Assembly: GCF_000372865.1 (NCBI RefSeq)
Contig: NZ_KB889965.1
Span: 641,902 to 705,901 of the forward strand
Reading direction: 5' to 3'
DNA: 64,000 nt
Origin: Methylosarcina fibrata AML-C10
GTDB lineage: Bacteria; Pseudomonadota; Gammaproteobacteria; Methylococcales; Methylomonadaceae
This document shows, piece after piece, positions 18,579-26,082 of this stretch. The position numbers and the translations under genes were made by a program. Every line of letters begins with the position of its first letter. The stretch's first letter is position 1. The notes under the pieces were generated by a model. That model had not been told where the DNA came from. It searched no databases and saw only the letters and a program-made list of their open reading frames with translations.

Positions 18579-19502
18579 ATGACGCGCGACAACGGCGAAA
18601 TTCTTCGGGTCGGACAGTTGAAACAGCAGCGAAACTTCGTTCCGTTGCCCTACCGATGCGTCAGTTTTCAGCCTTACGACGGCGAGATGAGCGCTTCGGC
18701 GATAACAGGCTACTTGTCGGAAAGAGAAGTCTATCGGCGCACCGATATCGTCATTCTGCATAATTCCGGCCAGGAGTATGCCGTTGCCGCGGTACAACGC
18801 GCCTCGTCGGATGCTCTGTTCAGCCGGGTGGAAAAGGTCGAAATACTGGCCTTGCCCGGCGAATGCCTTTTCATCGAGGATAAGGCCACCGATCCCGCCA
18901 ACCGTTCGGCGCTGGCCAGACTCGCCCTTCGCCATGGCGTCGGGCCGGACCGCACGGCCATCGTCATGGGCGCGTTCGATCACGTCAACCTCATCCATCG
19001 TCCCGATCCTCTGGCTTTGCGCGTGGTCGAGGTGGTGCCGCCGGAGCCTCCCAAACTGTACCGCATGGTCGAACAGGTCCTGAGCTATGCCGACCTGCCG
19101 CCGATCGTGCCGGAATTGGTCCCGATCGATTTACGCGAACTGGCCGGGACGGTCCGTCCTGAAGCCTATCTGGTGCCTTGCCGTTCGGGCGGCCTTCAGG
19201 AATTGAGCGCGCCCGTTTTTTTTCTCGACGAACGGCCGAAACGGCGGGAAAACTGGACGCTGCTGGGATGCGAGCGCAGCCTGCAATTCCACAGACATTA
19301 TTACGGAGACGAGCCGCCCCGGGTGGAAATGTGCCCAAGGCGGCTTTTCGAACCGGACGGCAAGGCGACGATCCTCAAATGCTGCCTGCTGGAATACGGT
19401 ATCGAACCGGACGGGAATTCGATGATCGTGCCCTGGGGGGCGGATCTTCGCATGATCGAAAAGGCACTCTATCAACTATCGAAGGATATAACATATGTCT
19501 GA
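18579..19502 (+). CDS. Conserved-looking protein of unknown function in the coenzyme M-type cluster
   Basis: This 307-residue soluble protein has no signal peptide or membrane segment. I do not recognise the family. Visible features are YLSEREVYRRTDIVILHNSG near residues 45-64, LALPGECLFIEDKATDPANR, GAFDHVNLIHRPDPL and a C-terminal third with CPRRLFEPDGKATILKCCLLEYG. Cysteines and histidines are moderately frequent but form no obvious metal motif. It begins four bases after subunit B, and its end overlaps the phosphosulfolactate synthase start by eight bases, so it is firmly in the operon. Its position at the join between use and synthesis of coenzyme M makes it a candidate new pathway component. 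Confidence 0.75.
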   Translation: MTRDNGEILRVGQLKQQRNFVPLPYRCVSFQPYDGEMSASAITGYLSEREVYRRTDIVILHNSGQEYAVAAVQRASSDALFSRVEKVEILALPGECLFIEDKATDPANRSALARLALRHGVGPDRTAIVMGAFDHVNLIHRPDPLALRVVEVVPPEPPKLYRMVEQVLSYADLPPIVPELVPIDLRELAGTVRPEAYLVPCRSGGLQELSAPVFFLDERPKRRENWTLLGCERSLQFHRHYYGDEPPRVEMCPRRLFEPDGKATILKCCLLEYGIEPDGNSMIVPWGADLRMIEKALYQLSKDITYV

Positions 19503-20382
19503 GCTGGCATGGGGAAGCGTTATCAAAAGCCTCAGGAATTCGCGAACAAATAAACCGCGTAAGAAAGGCTGCACGATGATCATGGACGTCGGTCTGGGGC
19601 TGGAAGAAACCAAAAGCCTTCTTCAGATGGACGCCAATTACATCGACCACTGGAAGTTCGGATTCGGCACTTCGGCTTTCGTCGATAAGGCCCTGTTGCA
19701 GGAAAAGCTTCGCTTGCTGGCGTCTCACGATATTTTGACCTTTCCGGGGGGAACGTTGCTCGAAGTCGCTCTGCTGGAAAACCATTGCCGCGTTTATATG
19801 AGCCATGCGAAGGAGCTCGGTTTTACCGCCGTCGAGATTTCGGACGGTACGCTGCCCATTCCCCGCTTCAGGCGCAAAAGAATCATCGAATGCGCATTGA
19901 AGGCGGGGCTCGTTCCGATTACCGAAGTCGGGAAAAAAGATCCGAAACGGCAACCGACCGCCGATCAAATCGCCGATGAAATTCTCGAAGACATCGATTG
20001 GGGCGCCGCCTGGGTGCTCATCGAAGGCCGGGAAAGCGGCCAGGGCGTCGGCGTTTTCGACGAGTCCGGAAACGTCGAAGATTTCGAGGTGGACAGGATC
20101 GTGGAAATCATCGGTCCGCATGTCGATGCGTTGATATGGGAAGCGCCGCTCAAGTCCCAGCAGGCATTTTTTATCGAAAAATTCGGCGCCAACGTCGGGC
20201 TCGGCAACATCAAAGCGGATCAAATTCTTGCCGTGGAAGCATTGCGCAACGGTTTGCGGTTCGACACGTTGAACCGGGTCTCCGGTAAATTGCTGCGCGA
20301 AGGCCGATGGAATCCGGAGCAGGTGGAACCGGAAAAAGGAATAGAAAATGCTGTTTTGGCTAACAAATACAGGGACGCCTGA
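19495..20382 (+). CDS. comA: Phosphosulfolactate synthase (ComA/XcbB type)
   Basis: This enzyme adds sulfite to phosphoenolpyruvate to give phosphosulfolactate, the first step of coenzyme M synthesis. The 295 residues carry the ComA signature series. NKPRKKGCTMIMDVGLGLE is at the N-terminus, then YIDHWKFGFGTS, LTFPGGTLLEVA and GFTAVEISDGTLPI. ITEVGKKDPKRQPT, VLIEGRESGQGVGVFDESG, WEAPLKSQQAFFIEKFG and LRNGLRFDTL follow. The barrel is complete with a typical C-terminal extension. Start ATG 19495 overlaps the previous stop, and its own stop shares one base with the next start (20382). Presence of this gene in a bacterium points to coenzyme M or sulfolactate; the neighbours favour coenzyme M. Confidence 0.88.
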   Translation: MSELAWGSVIKSLRNSRTNKPRKKGCTMIMDVGLGLEETKSLLQMDANYIDHWKFGFGTSAFVDKALLQEKLRLLASHDILTFPGGTLLEVALLENHCRVYMSHAKELGFTAVEISDGTLPIPRFRRKRIIECALKAGLVPITEVGKKDPKRQPTADQIADEILEDIDWGAAWVLIEGRESGQGVGVFDESGNVEDFEVDRIVEIIGPHVDALIWEAPLKSQQAFFIEKFGANVGLGNIKADQILAVEALRNGLRFDTLNRVSGKLLREGRWNPEQVEPEKGIENAVLANKYRDA

Positions 20383-21911
20383 TGGCCGCGCATGAGCCCG
20401 GAGAAGCCCTGTCCGATCAGGTGCTGGAGATCGGGAGCCGTTTGAAGTCGGCGCCGGCGGCAAACATGGTCCAGTCCGTGTTTGCGCTGGAATTGAGCCA
20501 CCAGAACGGTCTGTTCGAAGCCATGGGGCAGGCCGATCTGGCGTACACGCTGACCGCGATGGAGCTGAACACCATTCCGCTTGAAGCAGGGCGACAACTT
20601 TTGGCTTCATTGCTCGAGCTCCAGGCAAAACCCGTCAGCTTCGACACCGATCCGGCAAGAGGAGATATGTACACCAATCGGGAGGCCTGGCTGGCCGAAC
20701 GGACCGATGCGGTCGGCTGGCTGGGCGCGGGGCGCGCACGGCGCGAAGCCACCACGGCGGCCTTTTTTATCGTGATGCGGGAAGAATTGCTCGAATTGGG
20801 CCAGGCCGTCGTTCGGTTGGCGGAAGCCCTCGTTGCCCAGGCCGATGCCCATAAACAGTCGGTGATGCCCGATTACACTTATTTGCAGGCGGCGCAGCCG
20901 ACGACCTTCGGCCATTATTTACTGGGTTTTGCTTATCCGCTGCTACGCGACCTGGAGCGCCTGGAAGCATTGTTCGCACGGTTCAACCGAAGCCCGATGG
21001 GGTGCGGCAGCACCAACGGCTCCAGGCTGGCGCAGGGCCGGCGGCAAATGGCTGAACTGCTCGGTTTTGCCGGCGTGATCGAGCACGGCCGCGACGCCAT
21101 GTGGCAGCCGGACTTGTGCATCGAAACCGCCTCGATACTGACCGCCTGTGCGATCAATCTGAGCCGCCTGGCGGAAGATCTTCAGATCTACGGCACGCAG
21201 GAGTTCGGGTTGGTCGAGCTGGACGACAGCCATGCGCGCGCCAGCAAAATCATGCCGCAAAAAAAGAATCCCTTCGCGCTGACGCACATTCGGGGCGTCG
21301 CCAACCGGATGATCGGTCTTTCGGCCTCCGTTTCGGCCACGGCCAGAACCCCTTCGGGACAACCCGACAATCGGCTGTTCCTGTACGGCGAGCTGCCCGA
21401 AGCGATGACGCTGGTGCTGAACGCGGTCGAATTAATGGCCGAGGTGCTGGCGAAGATCAGTTTCAACAGCGAAAGAGGCCGTCAACTGGTGGCATCGGGC
21501 TGGGTCATGGCGACCGACCTGGCGGAAACGCTGGTCCAGGAATGCGGGCTGGATTTCCGGGGCGCGCATCGGCTGGTGGCCAGTCTGGCGAGCGAATTCC
21601 CGGAAAAAAACCTTCGGGAGCTTGATCATGATACCGTCAATCGTTTCGGCGAGATCATCCTGGGGAGGCGGCTGGCCGTAACCGAAAACCAGTTGAGCAT
21701 GGCGCTCGATGCGCACCGGGCGCTGGAGGCCAGGAAGGAGCCAGGAGGCACGGCCGTTGCCTGCATGGATCGCATGATGGCCGAATGCCGGGAAAGACTG
21801 GACGGTTTTCACGGCAAGCTTCAGGCCGGCAGAGCCCATCTGGCCGCAAAACACCAGGCTCTTCTGGCTCGTGCCGAGAAGGAAGCCGGCCTGTTCGAAG
21901 TTCCGGCGTAA
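20382..21911 (+). CDS. Aspartase/fumarase-superfamily lyase, argininosuccinate-lyase-like (XcbC/XcbD candidate)
   Basis: This 509-residue lyase carries the superfamily signature SKIMPQKKN at 288-296, with the mobile-loop serine S288. The second block reads YTYLQAAQPTTFGHYLL. True argininosuccinate lyases have YTHLQ there, so the conserved His is Y167. The region aligned with the SRND block is also divergent (GRARREATTAAFF). These changes argue against arginine synthesis. Bacterial coenzyme M synthesis uses two lyases of this superfamily, one of which eliminates phosphate from phosphosulfolactate to give sulfoacrylate; a later step is a decarboxylation. Which step this one performs cannot be read from sequence. 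It overlaps the synthase gene by one base. Confidence 0.8.
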   Translation: MAAHEPGEALSDQVLEIGSRLKSAPAANMVQSVFALELSHQNGLFEAMGQADLAYTLTAMELNTIPLEAGRQLLASLLELQAKPVSFDTDPARGDMYTNREAWLAERTDAVGWLGAGRARREATTAAFFIVMREELLELGQAVVRLAEALVAQADAHKQSVMPDYTYLQAAQPTTFGHYLLGFAYPLLRDLERLEALFARFNRSPMGCGSTNGSRLAQGRRQMAELLGFAGVIEHGRDAMWQPDLCIETASILTACAINLSRLAEDLQIYGTQEFGLVELDDSHARASKIMPQKKNPFALTHIRGVANRMIGLSASVSATARTPSGQPDNRLFLYGELPEAMTLVLNAVELMAEVLAKISFNSERGRQLVASGWVMATDLAETLVQECGLDFRGAHRLVASLASEFPEKNLRELDHDTVNRFGEIILGRRLAVTENQLSMALDAHRALEARKEPGGTAVACMDRMMAECRERLDGFHGKLQAGRAHLAAKHQALLARAEKEAGLFEVPA

Positions 21912-21929
21912 CGCGGCAGGAAACAGACC

Positions 21930-23525
21930 ATGCCCAGGCCGATAGTCGATTACATTATTGTAGGCGCCGGCTCGGCCGGCTGCGTTCTGGCCCATCGTCT
22001 CAGCGAAGATCCGGCGTGCCGGGTGTTATTGCTCGAAGCCGGCGGCGAAGGCGATGCGGCGGCGGTTCGCACTCCGGGCTTGTTCTCCCGGTTGCAGGAC
22101 AGCGCCTACGACTGGGGCGATCGCACCTTGCCTCAACAAGCCATGCAGGGGCGCCGCATTTATCTGCCGCAAGGAAGGGGGATTGGCGGCTCAAGTTCCA
22201 TCAACTACATGATCTACATGCGCGGCAACCGGCGCGATTACGACCGTTGGGTCGATCTCGGGAATGCCGGCTGGAGCTACGAAGAGGTCTTGCCGTATTT
22301 CATCAAGTCGGAAACGAACCTGGCTTTTGCCGACCGCTATCACGGCCGCACGGGCCCGCTTAAGGTATCCAGCCATCCGCAATTAAGCCCGGTCACGCGG
22401 CGTTATCTCGAAGCCGCTCAGGAAGTGGGCCTTCCTTACAATCCGGATTTCAACGGCGAGCGTCAGGAAGGTTGCGGCCCCCTGCAAAGAACGATTGCAG
22501 ACGGTATCCGATGCAGTGCCGCTCAGGCTTATCTTCAGCCGGTCCGGCATCGTCCCAATCTGAGCGTGATCGATCATGCGCACGTGACCTCGCTGCTGTT
22601 TCGCAACGATCGGATCACCGGCGTGCAGTATCTGCGTTACGGCGTCGTGGAGCAGGCCCATGCCGCCGTTGAAACGATTCTGTCGGCCGGCGCCCTCCGC
22701 TCGCCGCAACTGCTGATGCTATCGGGTCTCGGACCGGCGCGGGAACTTGAGAGACTCGGGATTGAAGTGCGCGCGGACATGCCGGAAGTCGGCAGGAACC
22801 TGCAGGATCATGTTCACGCCCGAGTGCGCTGCGAACTGACCCGGCCGTTGACCTTCGCCGCGCTTTCCGGCGAGGAAAAGGCTGCGGCCGCGGCGCTTTA
22901 TGACGCTACCGGAACCGGCCCGTTATCCTCCAATTTTCTGGAAGCCGGCTGTTTCGTCGATAGCCGGTCCGAAGCGGGCTACCCCGATCTGCAACTGTTT
23001 TTATTCGGTAATCTGACTCCGGAATATCCCGAAGCGGCAACGCCGGACCGTCACGGCATCGCGCTGACCGCCTACGTCAACCGGCCGCGCAGCCGAGGCC
23101 GGGTGACCCTGTCTTCCGCCGACCCTCTGGACCGCCCGAGAATCGACCCGAATTATTTTAGCGATGCCGACGATCTTTGCTGCCTGGTTGCCGGAGTGCG
23201 CTGGAATCTCAAGATTCTGTACGGCAAGGCTTTCGACGACGTCCGGGGGAACGAGTTGTCGCCGGGCGCGGCGATTCGAAACGATGCCGGCCTGGAAGAT
23301 TTCGTGCTCCGCACGGCTTCCACGACCTGGCATCCCACCTCGACCTGCCGAATGGGCGCCGATGCCGGGGCCGTGGTCGATCCGTTCTTGCGGGTCAACG
23401 GCGTCAGCGGTTTGCGGGTGATCGACGCTTCGGTGATGCCCGCCATCGTCAGCGGCAACACCAATGCCCCGGTGATCATGATCGCGGAAAAGGCGGCCGA
23501 TCTGATCAAAAATCGCGGAGCTTGA
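21930..23525 (+). CDS. GMC-family FAD alcohol oxidoreductase
   Basis: This 531-residue flavoprotein is of the glucose-methanol-choline family. The FAD dinucleotide motif is YIIVGAGSAGCVLAHRL (residues 8-24). The first GMC signature lies in GRGIGGSSSINYMIYMRGN. The C-terminal part has WHPTSTCRMGAD with the likely catalytic His, then VIDASVMPAIVSGNTNAP with the paired Asn. No signal peptide is evident. It lies 18 bases after the lyase. Inferred role: oxidation of the hydroxyalkyl-coenzyme M adduct to the aldehyde or ketone. Known epoxide pathways use short-chain dehydrogenases at that step, so this would be a different solution. A choline or aliphatic alcohol substrate cannot be excluded. Confidence 0.85.
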   Translation: MPRPIVDYIIVGAGSAGCVLAHRLSEDPACRVLLLEAGGEGDAAAVRTPGLFSRLQDSAYDWGDRTLPQQAMQGRRIYLPQGRGIGGSSSINYMIYMRGNRRDYDRWVDLGNAGWSYEEVLPYFIKSETNLAFADRYHGRTGPLKVSSHPQLSPVTRRYLEAAQEVGLPYNPDFNGERQEGCGPLQRTIADGIRCSAAQAYLQPVRHRPNLSVIDHAHVTSLLFRNDRITGVQYLRYGVVEQAHAAVETILSAGALRSPQLLMLSGLGPARELERLGIEVRADMPEVGRNLQDHVHARVRCELTRPLTFAALSGEEKAAAAALYDATGTGPLSSNFLEAGCFVDSRSEAGYPDLQLFLFGNLTPEYPEAATPDRHGIALTAYVNRPRSRGRVTLSSADPLDRPRIDPNYFSDADDLCCLVAGVRWNLKILYGKAFDDVRGNELSPGAAIRNDAGLEDFVLRTASTTWHPTSTCRMGADAGAVVDPFLRVNGVSGLRVIDASVMPAIVSGNTNAPVIMIAEKAADLIKNRGA

Positions 23526-23634
23526 GATTTGCCGGGGAAAGGGTTTCGGCGCGAGCATTTAACGAGCCGAAGATGATGCTTAGAAAACCGATCCGTCAGC
23601 GGATCGATCGCAATCAACAGAAAACGATGCATTC

Positions 23635-25002
23635 ATGATGGATTCCGTTCATTTAAGCGATTCGACGATCTATGGCCCATCCTGGGCGGATCCTGAATTG
23701 CGCTGTTTCTTTACCGAATCGTACCGGATCAAAGGCTGGCTGGAAGTCATGGCCGTGCTGGCCGAAGTTCAGGCCGAATTCGGCCTGATTCCGGAGCAGG
23801 CGGCCGCGGAAATCAAAAAGGCTTATGATCGGCTGGAAGTCGATCACGCCTTTTTAAAGGAAATCGGCGAGGGCTTTGCCAAAACCCAGCATTCCTTGAT
23901 GGGCCTGATTCAGGCGGTAAAAAACCGGTGCGAGAACATTGGCGGCGAATGGCTTTGCTACGGCGTCACCGTTCAGGACGTTACCGATACCCATACCGTT
24001 CGAACGTTGTTGAAGGTTCATCGCCATTTTTTGGAACGTCTCGCCGAAATCGAGCGAATTCTGGCGGATCTCGCCCGGCGGCATCGGGAAACCGTCATGC
24101 TGGGGCGCACTCACGGCCAGCCGGGCCTGCCGATCACGTTCGGCTTCAAAGCCGCCTCGTGGCTGGACGAGCTCGATCGCCACCGGCAGCGTTTGTTCGA
24201 AATGGAGCCCCGCCTTCGCGTCGGCCAGTTGGGCGGCGGTGTCGGCAGCCTGTCTTCCTTGGGCTCTAATGCCCTGGCCTTGCAGGAAGCCGTCATGCAG
24301 CGCCTGGATCTGAACGCACCGGCCATTTCCTGGACCAGTTCGCGCGACCGCTTCGCAGAATGGCTGAATACGCTGGCCATGACGACTTCGACCGGCGACC
24401 GGATCGGCCAGGAAATCGTCAATCTGCAGCGCCCCGAAATCGGCGAATTAAGCGAAGGATTTATCGAAGGTGCGATCGGCAGCATCACCATGCCGCAGAA
24501 ACGCAATCCGGAAATTTCCGAGCATCTCGGCACCCTGTCCAGAGTGGTCAGACATCATGCGGCCCATATGGCCGAAAATCTCGTGCACAGCCATGAACGG
24601 GACGGCCGCTCATGGAAAGGCGAATGGGTCATTCTGCCCGACGCGACGCTGGCCGCCGGCAAGTCGTTGGCGCTGTTGAAGCGGCTGCTGAAGGACTTGC
24701 AGATCCATCCGCAGCGGATGCGAGCCAATATTCTGGCAACCAACGGATTTGTTTATGCCGAGTCGGTCATGCTGGCTTTGGCCCTGAAAATAGGCAAGCA
24801 AAGCGCGCACCGGCTCGTCTACGAAGTGGCTATGCAGGCTCACAACGAAGGAATGGATTTTAAGCAGGCGCTGATTCGCCATCGGCAAATCGCTTCTCTC
24901 CTTAATAACGACGAGATCGAGGCCTTGTGCGATCCCGAGCAAAGCACGGGAGTGTGCGGCGAAATGGTGGATCGAGTCATCGGACGTCTGCAGAGGCTTT
25001 AA
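23635..25002 (+). CDS. Aspartase/fumarase-superfamily lyase, adenylosuccinate-lyase-like (XcbC/XcbD candidate)
   Basis: This 455-residue lyase has GRTHGQPGLPITFG (conserved H160) and the signature loop GSITMPQKRNP at 282-292, so it retains the standard superfamily catalytic groups. It resembles the PurB/carboxymuconate cycloisomerase branch. Its placement inside the cluster, next to the PLP enzyme and after the other lyase, fits the second of the two lyases of bacterial coenzyme M synthesis rather than purine synthesis. A 109-base gap separates it from the GMC gene, and a four-base gap precedes the next gene. Adjacent ATGs at 23635 and 23638 are both possible starts. Confidence 0.8.
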   Translation: MMDSVHLSDSTIYGPSWADPELRCFFTESYRIKGWLEVMAVLAEVQAEFGLIPEQAAAEIKKAYDRLEVDHAFLKEIGEGFAKTQHSLMGLIQAVKNRCENIGGEWLCYGVTVQDVTDTHTVRTLLKVHRHFLERLAEIERILADLARRHRETVMLGRTHGQPGLPITFGFKAASWLDELDRHRQRLFEMEPRLRVGQLGGGVGSLSSLGSNALALQEAVMQRLDLNAPAISWTSSRDRFAEWLNTLAMTTSTGDRIGQEIVNLQRPEIGELSEGFIEGAIGSITMPQKRNPEISEHLGTLSRVVRHHAAHMAENLVHSHERDGRSWKGEWVILPDATLAAGKSLALLKRLLKDLQIHPQRMRANILATNGFVYAESVMLALALKIGKQSAHRLVYEVAMQAHNEGMDFKQALIRHRQIASLLNNDEIEALCDPEQSTGVCGEMVDRVIGRLQRL

Positions 25003-25006
25003 TGCC

Positions 25007-26062
25007 ATGACCGATCTGTTCAGCGAAATTGAAATTCGCCGAAGGCACGCCGTTATCGAACGCATAACCGGGCAGATTCCCCGGCGCATTCTTGCCGATT
25101 ATCCCACGCCGCTGCTGCGGGCGAAACGGCTGGAGGAAACGCTGGGCGGGGCCGAACTCTGGTTCAAACGCGACGATCTGATCAGCTTCGGCCTGGGAGG
25201 CAACAAAATTCGCGGTCTGGAAGTCCTGTTGGCCGATGCCCTGGCCCGGCGGGCCGACTGGCTGGTGACCGGCGCCGGCGTGCAGTCCAATCACGTGCGT
25301 GCCACGGCGGCGGTGGCGGCGCACGAAGGACTGGGTTGCAGCGCCGTGTTCTGGGGCAAGCCTCCACCTTCGGTTGACGGAAATTATCGGATGACCCGAA
25401 TGCTGGAAGCCGAGATTCGTTTTACCGGCGACGATGACCGGGAGTCGGTGGACCGAGGCATCGCGAAGGCCGCAGCCGAATTGTCGGAACAGGGCCGCCG
25501 ACCTTATGCGATTCCGCGCGGCGGAGCCTGTTTAATGGGGGCATTGGGTCATGTACTGGCCGTTTTCGAATTGTATCGGCAGTGTCTCGCCCGGAATTTA
25601 CAGCCGGATACGATCGTGCTCGCCGTGGGCTCCGGAGGAACCTATGCCGGTTGGCTGCTCGGCATTCGCCTGTTGCATTTGCCCTGGAAACTGGAAGGTT
25701 ACACGGTAAGCCGCGAGCCCGATCAGGCGAGCCGTCAAATTGCCCGCCTTGCCGGCGAGGCGGCTGAATTTTTGCAGTTGGCTCTAGGTTTTAGCGACGA
25801 GGACGCCCCGATACACGGGGGCTTTATCGGGCAGGGCTACGGCATTCCCAGTCCGGAAGCCGCCCAGGCCATCCGTCTGGTCGGCCGCGCGGAAGGCATC
25901 CTGCTGGATCCCACCTATACCGGCAAGGCCATGGCGGGCTTGTTGCACGGTATGCGGCACGGGCGGTTTGCCGAATCCCGAACCATAGTCTTCATTCATA
26001 CGGGCGGCGAGCCGGCTTTTTTTGCAGGGCAGGGGGATTGGTTGTCCGACTGCTCGAATTAA
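25007..26062 (+). CDS. PLP-dependent D-cysteine desulfhydrase/ACC deaminase-family enzyme (XcbE candidate)
   Basis: This 351-residue fold-type II PLP protein has the cofactor lysine K67 in LWFKRDDLISFGLGGNKIRG. The SNH motif lies in VTGAGVQSNHVRATAAVAAHEGL. The phosphate-binding glycines are in LAVGSGGTYAGWLLG and the C-terminal LDPTYTGKAMAGLL block is intact. Known members remove sulfide from D-cysteine or open aminocyclopropane carboxylate. In bacterial coenzyme M synthesis a member of this family performs the thiolation step, using a sulfur donor. Four bases separate it from the lyase. The call to a coenzyme M role rests on context. Confidence 0.82.
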   Translation: MTDLFSEIEIRRRHAVIERITGQIPRRILADYPTPLLRAKRLEETLGGAELWFKRDDLISFGLGGNKIRGLEVLLADALARRADWLVTGAGVQSNHVRATAAVAAHEGLGCSAVFWGKPPPSVDGNYRMTRMLEAEIRFTGDDDRESVDRGIAKAAAELSEQGRRPYAIPRGGACLMGALGHVLAVFELYRQCLARNLQPDTIVLAVGSGGTYAGWLLGIRLLHLPWKLEGYTVSREPDQASRQIARLAGEAAEFLQLALGFSDEDAPIHGGFIGQGYGIPSPEAAQAIRLVGRAEGILLDPTYTGKAMAGLLHGMRHGRFAESRTIVFIHTGGEPAFFAGQGDWLSDCSN

Positions 26063-26082
26063 CCGACAAGAAACGAGAACTC

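Noticed and set aside
20382..26062. Housekeeping argininosuccinate lyase, adenylosuccinate lyase and D-cysteine desulfhydrase
   Set aside because: Three unrelated housekeeping enzymes would not be coupled behind phosphosulfolactate synthase; the first also lacks the argininosuccinate lyase His.
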